Below are positions 16,273 through 25,708 of a DNA stretch of 64,000 bases, piece by piece. Location: NCBI GenBank assembly GCA_913060815.1, contig CAJXSZ010000013.1, forward strand, positions 1-64,000, in the 5' to 3' direction. Numbering within the stretch: the first letter of the stretch is position 1; each line of letters opens with the position of its first letter. The position numbers and the translations under genes were made by a program. The DNA comes from an uncultured Sulfitobacter sp. (GTDB lineage Bacteria; Pseudomonadota; Alphaproteobacteria; Rhodobacterales; Rhodobacteraceae). The notes under the pieces are model-generated. The model saw only the letters and a list, made by a program, of their open reading frames with translations. It did no database searches and was not told the DNA's origin.

Positions 16273-17076
16273 TTAGTTAGCCGTATCCAGCAACATCGGA
16301 AACCAATCGGTGCGCAAACGCTGGCCTGCGGTCATGTCGTGACCGGGGAAGGGAGGCGATGTCGGGCCGGGGCGCTCGACATATCGGGCATCATCACCCA
16401 GCAGACGCAGGGAAAAGGCACGCCGCCGTGTCCCAGCTTCATTTCCACGCGCGCCGTGCAGTGTTTTGTAGTTGAAAGCCACCGCGTCACCCGGCTCCAT
16501 ATCATATTCACGAATGTCCATGCCTTCGGCGTCTGGGTCAGGCACGGGCATGTAATCATCGTCATTGGGGTAAAAGCTTGTCTCGGCCAGCCAGCGTGTT
16601 GGCAACACTTCCTTTTCCCAAAGGTGTGAGCCCGCAACGCAGCGCAGTGATGCATTTCGGACGGGGTCAAGCGGTGACCAGAAGCTGACCGTTTGCTGGC
16701 CTTCGACGAAATAATAGGGGCTGTCCTGATGCCATGGTGTCGGCTTGGAGGTGCCCGGCTCTTTGACCAGAACATGGTCGTGGAACATCTGCACGGATTT
16801 CGATTGCATCAGTTCAGCCGCGACTGCGGCAGCGGGGGACGCGATGATCGCTTCCGCGAATTCAGGGATTCGGGTCCAGTTGCAGTAGTCATCAAAGAAC
16901 CGCCCGCGTTCCCCTTCCTTCAGGTTTTCGGCAGCATAGGGTCCTGGCTCGTTCATATTGCGCTCCACGCCTGCGCGCAGCTGTTCGACCTGATCTTTGA
17001 AAAGACCTTTTACAAGGACAACGCCGTCACGTTGGTAAGCGTCAATGTGATCTTGGGTCAGAAGGGGATGTGTCAT
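16273..17076 (-). CDS. Phytanoyl-CoA dioxygenase (PhyH) family oxygenase
   Basis: 267 residues, a Fe(II)/2-oxoglutarate oxygenase of the PhyH class. The iron facial triad is visible: His and Asp in PTPWHQDSPYYF and the distal His in KTLHGARGN. An arginine that would hold 2-oxoglutarate follows in RRRAFSLRLLGDD. The N-terminal helix pair (YQRDGVVLVKGLFKDQVEQLRAGVERN) is typical. Bacterial members hydroxylate or demethylate small molecules such as ectoine or N-methylated compounds rather than phytanoyl-CoA. It is 20 bp downstream of the Rieske oxygenase, so the two probably oxidise successive intermediates of the same substrate. Confidence 0.88.
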   Translation of the reverse strand: MTHPLLTQDHIDAYQRDGVVLVKGLFKDQVEQLRAGVERNMNEPGPYAAENLKEGERGRFFDDYCNWTRIPEFAEAIIASPAAAVAAELMQSKSVQMFHDHVLVKEPGTSKPTPWHQDSPYYFVEGQQTVSFWSPLDPVRNASLRCVAGSHLWEKEVLPTRWLAETSFYPNDDDYMPVPDPDAEGMDIREYDMEPGDAVAFNYKTLHGARGNEAGTRRRAFSLRLLGDDARYVERPGPTSPPFPGHDMTAGQRLRTDWFPMLLDTAN

Positions 17077-17096
17077 CTATGCTACCTCTCGTCGGT

Positions 17097-18137
17097 CTAT
17101 TCGGCCATCTGGCGATCGACTTGCTGCTCTTCGTTAATCATCGCTTGAAGCTGTCGGCGAAAGCGCAACTGCCCGCCGTCAATGGGCAAGTCGATATGTG
17201 GCGAGGTCTTGTTTGCCATGCCTTTCTGCACTTCGTTGAGCACAGCACGGTCCTCTTCAAAGGCGTGTTGCACATCCTCGGACATCATCTGGGACAGGGC
17301 TTCATCCTCGGGGCGAATATTGCGCAACTGGAACCAGTAATAGCGTGTCTGCCCCTCGTTTGTGGGCGTCATAAAGTTGTAGCTGTCCATGATGAACGTG
17401 TTCTCGTGCAACGGCCCGTCAGGCCCGCCTGTGCCCGCAGGGGTGAAGACGGCCCTGATCAGCGCATGTGAAGGGTAGCGGACCTCGTAATGTTGGAGGC
17501 GGTCACAATTGCCTTCGAATTCGACGACTTTCTTATAGAAAGGCGCAGGTTCGTGATCCATCATCCAGCGGTGCACGATCACACCATCATCCGTCTTTTT
17601 GACGCGAAGCGGAGTATCCTTGGTGGCAGCAGCGGCAAAGCTGCTTTGATGCACCCACGCCACGTGCGTTGGGTCCAGCAGGTTGTCGCACATCAACAGG
17701 TAGTTACAGTCCAGCTCCATCGCCGCACCGCGATTGATACCCCATGCGGGATTGTCGTAGTTCTCGATCTCGAAGATGTCGGATGGATCGGCCAGAGCAG
17801 GATTGCCCATCCAGATCCAGACAAGCCCGTATTTCTCATGCAGCGGGTAGGCATGGACCCGCGCCTCTGAGGGGATACCCCCCGCACCGGGTGCCCAGAC
17901 GCAACGGCCCACGCAATCGAAGGTCAGCCCGTGATAGCCACACTCGACGGTGTCGCCCTTTATGCGGCCTTTGGACAGCGGCAGTTTGCGGTGCGGACAA
18001 GCATCCTCCAACCCTACCAACTCTCCTGCCTGCGTGCGGAAAACGCAGATATTCTCGCCGAGGACCGTAATCTGTTGCAGATCGCGGGTTATCTCGTCAC
18101 CCCAGGCAGCAACGTACCAAGCATTCTTCAAAAACAT
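17097..18137 (-). CDS. Rieske non-heme iron oxygenase alpha subunit (VanA-like)
   Basis: 346 residues. FLKNAWYVAAWGDE at the start is the typical opening of the vanillate-O-demethylase-type oxygenases. The Rieske centre is intact: C-x-H in DACPHRKLPLSKG and C-x2-H in VECGYHGLTFD. The mononuclear iron site is DNLLDPTHVAWVHQ, supplying the D-x2-D-x2-H-x4-H pattern. This class hydroxylates or O/N-demethylates aromatic acids. No ferredoxin-reductase partner (VanB-like) is found in the cluster, so electron supply must come from elsewhere. It is followed after 20 bp by the PhyH-like oxygenase. The 208 bp upstream (18138-18345) hold no gene and may carry a promoter. Confidence 0.9.
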   Translation of the reverse strand: MFLKNAWYVAAWGDEITRDLQQITVLGENICVFRTQAGELVGLEDACPHRKLPLSKGRIKGDTVECGYHGLTFDCVGRCVWAPGAGGIPSEARVHAYPLHEKYGLVWIWMGNPALADPSDIFEIENYDNPAWGINRGAAMELDCNYLLMCDNLLDPTHVAWVHQSSFAAAATKDTPLRVKKTDDGVIVHRWMMDHEPAPFYKKVVEFEGNCDRLQHYEVRYPSHALIRAVFTPAGTGGPDGPLHENTFIMDSYNFMTPTNEGQTRYYWFQLRNIRPEDEALSQMMSEDVQHAFEEDRAVLNEVQKGMANKTSPHIDLPIDGGQLRFRRQLQAMINEEQQVDRQMAE

Positions 18138-18345
18138 CTTTGTTTTCCGTTCATTTACGACGCAAGACCTCGTGCAAGTTCAAACTCTTTCAGCGAGCTC
18201 TGTCCAGAGTATCCTCTTACCCTGCAACAGCAGGGCGCAGAATGCCAGTTGCGGAATACGTCCCACAGCGCGGGCTCGCCGCTTTCCTTTGCAGTTCCAG
18301 GTGATGTCCGCTGCTCCAACATTCATCGTGTGAAGTCAAAAACAG

Positions 18346-19146
18346 CTATGAACCTTTGAAGGCAGGTGCTCGGCGCTCCAGAAGGGCATTAACTGCTTCT
18401 TGCTGGTCTTCTGTATTCTGCACAATGGCCTGAAAGCTGCCCGCGAGATCGAGGGCTGTCTCGAGTGGCACCTCTGCGGATTGGCGAATGAGGCGCTTAT
18501 TGAGGCGGATGCTCTTGGGCGGGAAGGCGGTGATTTGCTCGGCCAACTCCCATGCCTTTTTCAGCAATGTGTCAGGCTCCACCACATGGGTCACAAGCCC
18601 CCAGTCGCGCGCCTGATCCGCGTCCAGCACACAACAGGTGAGCGCCATTTCCATCGCCTTTGCCTTGCCCACAACGCGGGGCAGATACCACGCGCCCCCA
18701 TCGCCCGAAATCAGGCCTACGCGCAGGAAGCTCTCCGAGAAGGTCGCGGCAGTGGAGGCCACACGAATATCGCAAAACGTGGCCAGATCCATGCCAGCGC
18801 CCACCGCATGCCCGTTCACAGCGGCGATGGCTGGCACGTCAAGCTGGTGGAACATGCGCGGCAGTTGCTGGATGGTGTTGCGGTAGCCTTCTTGCATCTC
18901 GATGGGGGTGCCTGCGAACATCGGGTGCGTGCCGTCGCGCATTTCCTTGACGTTGCCGCCCGAACTGAAAGATTTGCCATTGGCTGTCAGGATAATGCAG
19001 CCAAGCGAAGCATCGCCATTCGCCCCCGCCAGAAAATCTAGCAACCCGTCGATCACATCGGCGGACAGCGCATTGCGGCTGTCGGGGCGGTTAAGAGTGA
19101 CCAATGCAATTGGCCCTTTGCGTTCGATCAAGACTGCGTCACTCAT
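18346..19146 (-). CDS. Enoyl-CoA hydratase/isomerase family protein
   Basis: Start MSDAVLIERKG is preceded by AAAAGGATA with proper spacing; 266 residues. Crotonase-fold marks are present: ALVTLNRPDSRNALS, the CoA oxyanion strand SFSSGGNVKEM, and AAVNGHAVGAGMDLATFCDIRVA. In the second block the usual Glu catalytic position appears in FSESFLRVGLISGDGG. This enzyme would hydrate or isomerise a CoA thioester, or act as a ring-cleavage hydrolase, in catabolism. It lies between the BenE-like transporter and the Rieske oxygenase on the same strand. No acyl-CoA ligase is in the cluster, so the activating enzyme is missing or encoded elsewhere. Confidence 0.88.
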   Translation of the reverse strand: MSDAVLIERKGPIALVTLNRPDSRNALSADVIDGLLDFLAGANGDASLGCIILTANGKSFSSGGNVKEMRDGTHPMFAGTPIEMQEGYRNTIQQLPRMFHQLDVPAIAAVNGHAVGAGMDLATFCDIRVASTAATFSESFLRVGLISGDGGAWYLPRVVGKAKAMEMALTCCVLDADQARDWGLVTHVVEPDTLLKKAWELAEQITAFPPKSIRLNKRLIRQSAEVPLETALDLAGSFQAIVQNTEDQQEAVNALLERRAPAFKGS

Positions 19147-19339
19147 GCGGTATCCTTTTTCGTGTCTGCTATATATGTCCAGAACCTGCACGGTGCAGCG
19201 CAGGCGGCATCGCACGATTATTCTGTGAGGTAATGCGATTCATACTCCTCGGTAAAGCAACCGCGCCCCCGACACCATGAACCTATGATCCCACCACATA
19301 TTAATAATTAACCTTATCGATCGAAAACGCACAGCATCG

Positions 19340-20524
19340 TCATTCCTTCTTGCATGGCGTCGCCATCGACTTTGCATACCAGATTACCGCCCCGACAATC
19401 ACGCCCCAGAATGCGCCACTTACGCCGAACAAGGTCATCCCGCTGGCTGCGATGAGAAACGTCAGCGCGGGCGCTTCCAATTGGTCCGCATCACTGAACG
19501 CCCCCGAAATTGCTCCCACCAAAGCCGGAACCAAAGCAAGGCCAGCAACGGCGGTGATCAGCTCGATTGGGGCCAAACTGACCAGAGATGTAACCAAAGC
19601 GGCAGCGAATGCCAGCACGACATAGACGATGCCCGATGTGATTGCCGCCCAATAGCGCACGGATGGATCGCGACCTGCATCCTCTCCTGCCATCATAGCC
19701 GCAGTAATTGCGGACATGTTCACGGGCACGGATCCGAACGGCGCAATCGCGAGACTGACAAGCCCCGTCTGGCGCAGCAGTGGCTGGCGCTCAACCGGAT
19801 AGTTATTGAGCTCCAGCACAGCAAATCCGGGAATGTTCTGCCCCGCCATTGTGACCAGATACAGTGGCAGCGCGATGGAGAAGAAAGCTTGCGCAGTGAA
19901 GACGGGTGCGACTGGCGCAAATTTTGGCAGCCACGAGGCATCCGCCCCTGTGCCGCCCGCCGACGGATCAATGGCAAAATACAGAACCACCAGAAAAGCG
20001 ATTACTGCAAAAGGCATCGCAGCAAGCCTTCGCCACATCAGTCCGACAAGCCATGCTGCCAGAACGGGCGCGACCAGCAGCGGGATCTCACCCAATGCCA
20101 GTGCGGGCGCAAAACAGAGCTTGAGCAGAACGCCAGCCAGCAGCGCGTTGGCAATCGGTTTGGGAATCGCAGCGACGACCCTGCCGATGTGTGGCACAAA
20201 ACCTGTCAGAACAATTAGTCCAGCGCAGCAGATCATGGCCCCGACCGCTTCGCCGAAACCTCCGGGCAAAACTGCCGTGGCGGCCAGAAATGCAGCGCCC
20301 GGTGTGGACCATGCGACAGCCGCAGGGATACGCAGCAGCGCCGGCAGCCAAATGCTGCAAACGCCCATGCCCAGCGTAGCAAAGAACAAGCCCGTCGACG
20401 CCTGTGCTTCGGACGCACCCATTGCTTTCATCCCCGCCAGTACAATCGCAAACGACGCGGAATAGCCGACAAATGCGGCCAGCAGTCCCATAGATACAGC
20501 AGGAAGCGATATTTCACGGATCAT
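19340..20524 (-). CDS. BenE-family benzoate/H+ symporter-like transporter
   Basis: 394 residues, almost entirely membrane helices (about 12). It begins REISLPAVSMGLLAAFVGYSASFAIVLAGMKAMGASEAQ and has AAVAWSTPGAAFLAA and FGSVPVNMSAITAAMMAGEDAG, the last being the conserved family block. BenE proteins import benzoate-like aromatic acids with protons. Its place at the head of the minus-strand cluster suggests that the pathway substrate is an aromatic carboxylate, alongside the TRAP importer facing it from the other side. The 193 bp between its stop and the enoyl-CoA hydratase start hold no gene and include an AT-rich stretch near 19300-19320. Confidence 0.88.
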   Translation of the reverse strand: MIREISLPAVSMGLLAAFVGYSASFAIVLAGMKAMGASEAQASTGLFFATLGMGVCSIWLPALLRIPAAVAWSTPGAAFLAATAVLPGGFGEAVGAMICCAGLIVLTGFVPHIGRVVAAIPKPIANALLAGVLLKLCFAPALALGEIPLLVAPVLAAWLVGLMWRRLAAMPFAVIAFLVVLYFAIDPSAGGTGADASWLPKFAPVAPVFTAQAFFSIALPLYLVTMAGQNIPGFAVLELNNYPVERQPLLRQTGLVSLAIAPFGSVPVNMSAITAAMMAGEDAGRDPSVRYWAAITSGIVYVVLAFAAALVTSLVSLAPIELITAVAGLALVPALVGAISGAFSDADQLEAPALTFLIAASGMTLFGVSGAFWGVIVGAVIWYAKSMATPCKKE

Positions 20525-20623
20525 GGTTAGAAGCCTCTTTCAGAACGCGAGTGCGTCGTGGATGGTCGTCCAGCACCCTTTACAGCGGTATCCATATTTC
20601 AACTTGCTCTGATGGGCTATCGC

Positions 20624-22723
20624 TCAGGCCAAAGTCTCAAGCGCCCGATCAATTTCGGTGAACTCATCCCATTTCTCGGGATGCCCGAAGTGCTTTCGCA
20701 GAGCTGCTACTTGCGCACCTAACACTGCACGGGAGCGCTCTGCCGGCTCGACTGCCACAGGATGCGCACGGGCCGCGACAATGCGGTCATACATGAGCTT
20801 CAGTCGGACGTGGCGCCAACCGATCCGGTGGCTATAGCGCGGCGGCGCAGGCCAACCGTCTGGGCAATCAACCAACAGCGTCTCCATCTGCGCCTGAACA
20901 TCCCTTCCCTGCGCCCAGTGACATTCGATCAGACGCATGCGGTTCCAATCTGTGTTCACTCCCTGTGCAATCTGATGATGTAGAAACGGTTCAATCGCGC
21001 TGTGGTGACCGGTGTGATATACTTCGGCATCCACATCCGCCGCCACTAAGGCAATCTCGATCACCGCTGACATCATCTCTCGCAGAAAGCCTGCTTGCTC
21101 GATCGGGAAGAGCGTGATGATTTCGGGAATAACCTCGCTAAAGAACAGCGCTTTTTTGTTGGTGTCATTCATCACACCGTGCAGCAGCCGCAACCCGTCA
21201 TAACGCATGCGGAAATCCGCATCGCACAACACCCCGCGGCGCAAAACCTCACGCGCGGCGGCAAGGTTCGTTGTGCTTTCAAACTTGTGATGCACTGCGG
21301 TGTGGCGCCCCTCACCCACCAACGCCATGGGCACCCGCGCAAGAAGCGGTGCATCCACTTTATGTTGCATCGCACGGTACAAAACCAAATGCGCGATTAC
21401 CTGCGCCTCAAATATTTCGCCCTCAGCGTATAAAGCCGCCGCAAGATCAATCAATTCTCCCGCACAGCTGCGCGCAACAGCACAGTGCAGCGCGTCCCCC
21501 TTCGGCAACCAATTGGTGTGAGGATAGATGTAGAGAGATTCTCGCCGCCCGTAGGCTTTGGCCCAGAACGCGCTTGCATGGGTAAGCCACGCGGATATTG
21601 GCCCGCTGCTCACACGGGTGCCCTTCCAGAAAACATCAATGCAGCCCCCTGTGCGCTCAAGCCTGAGATCAGCTGGCTCTGGCACAGCTTCAGGCAAGTT
21701 CTGAAAATCCAATAGGAGGGGCTGCTGTTTGAAAACAGAGCCTAAAAAGGCAAATATACGCCGATATGCTGTATCAAGCGCATCATGCACTCCGGACTGC
21801 GTCACTGCATCCATTGCCATCAGCGTGATCTGCTGCTTTTCAAACGGCTTTGACAACCTCGGCGGAGGGATGTGCCAAACCGCTTTGCTGTCACGGTAAA
21901 GATCGCCCGTATGGCCGCTGTGTTCCAACTCGATACCAATGTGATGCTCAATGGTTTTTCCATCATGCGTAACCGTTTGAAGACCATCCAAACGATCGGT
22001 TCCACACCAAACGTGTGTGCCATCCCGAACCAAACCATGCCCGAAGGTCTCACTTGTTGCCGGATCAGCGCCTTCAACCACCTGCCCATGGTAATAAAGG
22101 TGTTTCCGATCGACCTGATAGCGGCCGTGCAAACGGCCATCTTCCAGAAATCGAAAGCTGTCCGCACAGGCACCCTCAACGCGGAGCCACGTGTTTGAAT
22201 ACATCGTATAGATGAATACAGCATCGCCATCCGTCATAACCGAAGGCGGGCAATTCACCTCATTCGCCTGCGCATGCACTGTAGCTGAGGCCAGATTGAT
22301 CCCTTCCACACGGGCGGTGATTTTCTTGTTGATGAAAAAGACACTGCTGCTGTCTGCCGCAAAAACTTCATGCAAGGGGACGAGCGTTGCAGGATCACAT
22401 TTTGCGATCCGTTTCCCTCGGAAAAACCCGTTTGCCGCGTCGCGGGCATAGGTCGGGCTGAGTGCCTCAAACGTCGCTGGATCCGCACCCTTGATCGGCT
22501 TCAACTTGGATTTCAGGATTTCGAACGCCTGCGCGCCGTCCTTGGCATAGCCCGCCGATAGAATCTGGAAGGAGGCCGCATCGACCCGAGCAGGTTTTGC
22601 TCCGAACAGTATCTGCTCCCCTGCGCGCGCGACAGACGGGTGTAGGATTTCAAACCCCGCCACATCGACTTTTAGACGCTGCGTGCCCCAAAAAACTACA
22701 TCTGCTCGTATTTCGTAAGTCAT
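20624..22723 (-). CDS. DKNYY-repeat family protein
   Basis: 699 residues. The first ~300 are built from repeats of about 25-40 residues of the DKNYY kind: KDGAQAFEILKSKLKPIKGADPATFEALS, RDAANGFFRGKRIAKCDPATLVPLHEVFA, and VDRKHLYYHGQVVEGADPATSETFG. In each, a charged/aromatic turn is followed by A-D-P-A-T. The C-terminal part is alpha-helical and lacks repeats or catalytic motifs that I recognise. No signal peptide. It is the third gene after the DnaK-like and J-like genes on the same strand (27 bp gap), so it may be a client or scaffold for that chaperone pair. DKNYY proteins have no settled function. Confidence 0.72.
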   Translation of the reverse strand: MTYEIRADVVFWGTQRLKVDVAGFEILHPSVARAGEQILFGAKPARVDAASFQILSAGYAKDGAQAFEILKSKLKPIKGADPATFEALSPTYARDAANGFFRGKRIAKCDPATLVPLHEVFAADSSSVFFINKKITARVEGINLASATVHAQANEVNCPPSVMTDGDAVFIYTMYSNTWLRVEGACADSFRFLEDGRLHGRYQVDRKHLYYHGQVVEGADPATSETFGHGLVRDGTHVWCGTDRLDGLQTVTHDGKTIEHHIGIELEHSGHTGDLYRDSKAVWHIPPPRLSKPFEKQQITLMAMDAVTQSGVHDALDTAYRRIFAFLGSVFKQQPLLLDFQNLPEAVPEPADLRLERTGGCIDVFWKGTRVSSGPISAWLTHASAFWAKAYGRRESLYIYPHTNWLPKGDALHCAVARSCAGELIDLAAALYAEGEIFEAQVIAHLVLYRAMQHKVDAPLLARVPMALVGEGRHTAVHHKFESTTNLAAAREVLRRGVLCDADFRMRYDGLRLLHGVMNDTNKKALFFSEVIPEIITLFPIEQAGFLREMMSAVIEIALVAADVDAEVYHTGHHSAIEPFLHHQIAQGVNTDWNRMRLIECHWAQGRDVQAQMETLLVDCPDGWPAPPRYSHRIGWRHVRLKLMYDRIVAARAHPVAVEPAERSRAVLGAQVAALRKHFGHPEKWDEFTEIDRALETLA

Positions 22724-22750
22724 ATAACCATGTCCTTGGGGTGGTCTGCT

Positions 22751-23902
22751 TTAGGGAAAGAACGGTTCAATGAACCATGCAGACCCAAAGATAGCGAGCA
22801 TCGACCCCACACCCGCAAGCGTGAAAATGTTCACACGGTGCCGCACAAACCAATCGTTTGCCGCGCCCAGCTTTTGCCGCAGGCGCGATGCTTCGGGCAA
22901 AACCCGGATCAGATATCCCGCAATCCAGCGCAGGGCATAGAGCGGCACTGCGAAGATCATTCCCGTAATGATCAGCAGAAACCCTGTGGCGAGAAACACG
23001 ATGATGGCGCTGACCAAGCTTGGCTCTGCCTCACTCATCACCTCGATGACAGTATGGATGATCAGCCCGACAATGCCGACCAGTGACATAACCCCCTGTG
23101 GCTCTATCGGCTCGAGCGGCGGGTCGGGCACAGGGGGCGGTTTGCGCGCCGCAGAGGCAGACATGGCCGCCTCTACGAAACGCCCGAAAAGGGCAGAGCG
23201 CCCAACTGTACGCTGCATTATCCGTTCAGTGACCAGCGCGTCCGCGGACCAGTCAAACACCGCATCAATCTCGCGTGCGATCCCGCGTGACAGGTGTGAC
23301 AAATCGTTGTGCAGGGCGCGGATCACGATTGCCTCGATCTGGCTGCGCTGTGCACGGCTCACGCTGTCGACCACCCCCAATGCAGCACGTAAGGCAACAG
23401 GATCAATATCGTCGATCGCCGCCCGAATCTGAGGGCCGATAATATCATCAACCAAGTCCTGACCATCTCCCGCAGAGCCTGGAACAGGGGGCGGTAAAGG
23501 CGCACGCGCCACCTCTTGGGCCGGCGCCGGTTTGGGTGGAGATGCGAGCGGCTCAGCGGGGTGGTTTTTCGGCGTCGCGGGCGCTGGCGTGGCTGGCAGG
23601 GATGCCTTCTCGGCGCGATCTTTGCTCTCGTCGCGCGCTGCCCCCTCTTGCGGCAGGGCTGCGGGGTGATGTTCCGCGCCCGCTGCAAGCTCACTCATTT
23701 TTGGCCGCGCCCTGCCCTTTCGCGCACCCCCTTGTGCGTCCTTTCGGGCAGCATCATAAGCCTTGCGAAGCCCTTCGAACGCGGCAACGTCCGAGCGGTC
23801 GATGGATTTGAGTTTGCGGGCGTAGGCGCGTTTTACCGTCCGCTCATCCGCTGGCCCATCAAGATCCAGAACCTCCCATGGCCATTGCGCGTCAGGAGAC
23901 AT
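22751..23902 (-). CDS. J-like domain membrane protein
   Basis: Start MSPDAQWPWEVLDLDG chosen because it opens the J-like domain at once; it overlaps the DnaK-like stop by 11 bp. Residues 5-55 fold like a J domain (helix II VKRAYARKLKS, helix III DVAAFEGLRKAYDAA), but the HPD tripeptide between them is missing: the loop reads SIDRSD. The middle (about residues 65-150) is a low-complexity Ala/Pro/Lys stretch. The C-terminal part has at least two or three hydrophobic segments (GVMSLVGIVGLIIHTVIEVM, LVSAIIVFLATGFLLIITGMIFAV, VNIFTLAGVGSMLAIFGSAWF). It could tether the DnaK-like protein to the membrane. Without HPD it may not stimulate ATPase activity in the usual way. Confidence 0.75.
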   Translation of the reverse strand: MSPDAQWPWEVLDLDGPADERTVKRAYARKLKSIDRSDVAAFEGLRKAYDAARKDAQGGARKGRARPKMSELAAGAEHHPAALPQEGAARDESKDRAEKASLPATPAPATPKNHPAEPLASPPKPAPAQEVARAPLPPPVPGSAGDGQDLVDDIIGPQIRAAIDDIDPVALRAALGVVDSVSRAQRSQIEAIVIRALHNDLSHLSRGIAREIDAVFDWSADALVTERIMQRTVGRSALFGRFVEAAMSASAARKPPPVPDPPLEPIEPQGVMSLVGIVGLIIHTVIEVMSEAEPSLVSAIIVFLATGFLLIITGMIFAVPLYALRWIAGYLIRVLPEASRLRQKLGAANDWFVRHRVNIFTLAGVGSMLAIFGSAWFIEPFFP

Positions 23903-25598
23903 AAATCTCGTCAATACTGTCGAGTTGCGCCTTGATGCGGGTGCGCGCCTTCTCAATGGCTTTGGGGTCCTGCCCCTGCATCAGCAACTCGAAACTGACC
24001 AGCATGTCGCGCAGAAAATCACGGTCGCGCATCTCGGCCATCTCATAAAGACGTTTGATCCGCATCACGACGGCCTTGTTGGCCTCATCCTCGGCGGGAT
24101 AGATTTTCAGATGATCAAGGGCGGCCATACGGCGCGCAATTTCCTCATCGCTCAGCTCTGTGGCATTCGTCTCTACCAAAAGGCGATGCACTTTCTTTGA
24201 GCCGTCGACGCGGCCCGTCACTTCGACCAGCCCCGACACATCCTGCGTGATCCTCACATCCAGTTTGGCCTTGAATTCGCGGTCAGGGTCAGGCGGAATG
24301 GGAATGTCGAGCGTGCCCAACAGGATGTTATCCCCCACATGGGCGGATTCGCCTTGGAATACACGCACGATAATTTCGCGTTGATCCAGATGCACGGCGG
24401 CGACACGCTCCTCACGACTGGCCGGCAGGGCGGTGTTGCGCGGAATAATTGGCAGGAACAAATCCCGCACACGGTGCTGGTCATCCCCCTGCGACGTGCC
24501 TATCCCGATTGAGAAGGGCGAAACATCTGTCATCACCACATCCTCCAGAGCACGGTCCTCGGCGATCAGCCCCGCATGCACGGCAGCACCCAATGCAACG
24601 GCGTGATCGGGGTCGATACCGCCATCGGGGAATATACGCAGCTCCCGCGCGACCATCTTGCGCGCAAGCGGCATGCGTGTGGCACCACCAACGAGGATCA
24701 CGCGGTCAATCTCACGCTCGACCCCGTCAGAATCATAGAGACAGCGATGCAGTGGTTTGCGCATGCGTTTGACCAGTGGCGCTACCTCCGCCTCGAAGGC
24801 ATCTGCATCAAGGTCCACACTATAGGATATGCCGTCCATTTCGAACTCGAATTTGTACCCTTGGGCATCCGACAGTTTGCGCTTGGCCGCTTCGGCAAAG
24901 TATCGCAGGCGCTCGCGCGAAGGCGCGGTCAACGTAGTGGCGTCAATCCCCGCTTCACGGCACAGCAAACGCAAAGTCGCCTCGGTGAAATCCTCGCCAC
25001 CCAGATGGCCATCGCCAGAGGATGCTTTGACCTCCATAACTCCTTCGAAATGCTCCAGCACAGTCACATCGAACGTGCCGCCCCCCAGATCAAACACAAG
25101 AAACTGGCTCTCCCCGTCGCGGTATTCCAACCCATAGGCAAGTGCGGCGGCTGTCGGCTCGTTCACGAGCGCCACAGGCTCAATCCCCGCAAGACGACAG
25201 GCGGTACGCGTGGCCTCGCGCTGGGGCTGGTTGAAGTAGGCAGGAACGGAAACAACTGCCTGCTCGATCACTGAGCCCAATCGCGCCTCGGCGTCGGCTT
25301 TGAGCTTTTTAAGCACAAGCGCAGAGAGATCGGGCGCGCCCATCGACATCTCGCCCAACTGGGTCATAGCATCCGTGCCCATGCGCCGTTTGAACGCCAT
25401 GGCCACCTCGGATGGGGCGGCAATGCCGTGATCCCATGCCGCCTGCCCTACCAGTATGCGGCCCTCTTGCAACGCGACCGCCGACGGCGTCATCACCTGC
25501 CCGCCCGCATTTGCCAAAAGAACAGGCGCACCGTCGATAAAGGCCGCAACAAGTGAGTTTGTCGTTCCAAGATCGATGCCAATAGGTGGACACTTCAT
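23892..25598 (-). CDS. DnaK/HscC-like Hsp70 protein
   Basis: Start MKCPPIGIDLGTTNSLVA has GGAGG 7 bases upstream; 568 residues. All Hsp70 nucleotide-binding motifs are present: GIDLGTTNS (phosphate 1), VPAYFNQPQREAT, LVNEPTAAALAYGL, VFDLGGGTFDVTV (phosphate 2) and ILVGGATRMPLARKMV (adenosine). The substrate-binding part is recognisable (PIIPRNTALPASREE, VFQGES) but the lid region is short compared with the ~640 residues of housekeeping DnaK. It does not end in the usual DnaK tail (EEV-type). Size and context match the HscC-like side branch rather than cellular DnaK. It heads a three-gene operon with the J-like and DKNYY proteins; no grpE is nearby. Confidence 0.88.
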   Translation of the reverse strand: MKCPPIGIDLGTTNSLVAAFIDGAPVLLANAGGQVMTPSAVALQEGRILVGQAAWDHGIAAPSEVAMAFKRRMGTDAMTQLGEMSMGAPDLSALVLKKLKADAEARLGSVIEQAVVSVPAYFNQPQREATRTACRLAGIEPVALVNEPTAAALAYGLEYRDGESQFLVFDLGGGTFDVTVLEHFEGVMEVKASSGDGHLGGEDFTEATLRLLCREAGIDATTLTAPSRERLRYFAEAAKRKLSDAQGYKFEFEMDGISYSVDLDADAFEAEVAPLVKRMRKPLHRCLYDSDGVEREIDRVILVGGATRMPLARKMVARELRIFPDGGIDPDHAVALGAAVHAGLIAEDRALEDVVMTDVSPFSIGIGTSQGDDQHRVRDLFLPIIPRNTALPASREERVAAVHLDQREIIVRVFQGESAHVGDNILLGTLDIPIPPDPDREFKAKLDVRITQDVSGLVEVTGRVDGSKKVHRLLVETNATELSDEEIARRMAALDHLKIYPAEDEANKAVVMRIKRLYEMAEMRDRDFLRDMLVSFELLMQGQDPKAIEKARTRIKAQLDSIDEIYVS

Positions 25599-25708
25599 GG
25601 CGCATGCCTCCGTAGTCTGCGGACAGGCCAAGCGCCCGTACAAAACAAGGTGAGACAATCACCGCATGAAGGCAAGCCTGAGCTTTGTCAGGAAAGCAAA
25701 ACAACTGG

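Noticed and set aside
19481-20465. Long + strand frames of 219-245 codons opposite the BenE-like gene
   Set aside because: Antisense of a GC-rich membrane protein gene; the composition is of a shadow frame.
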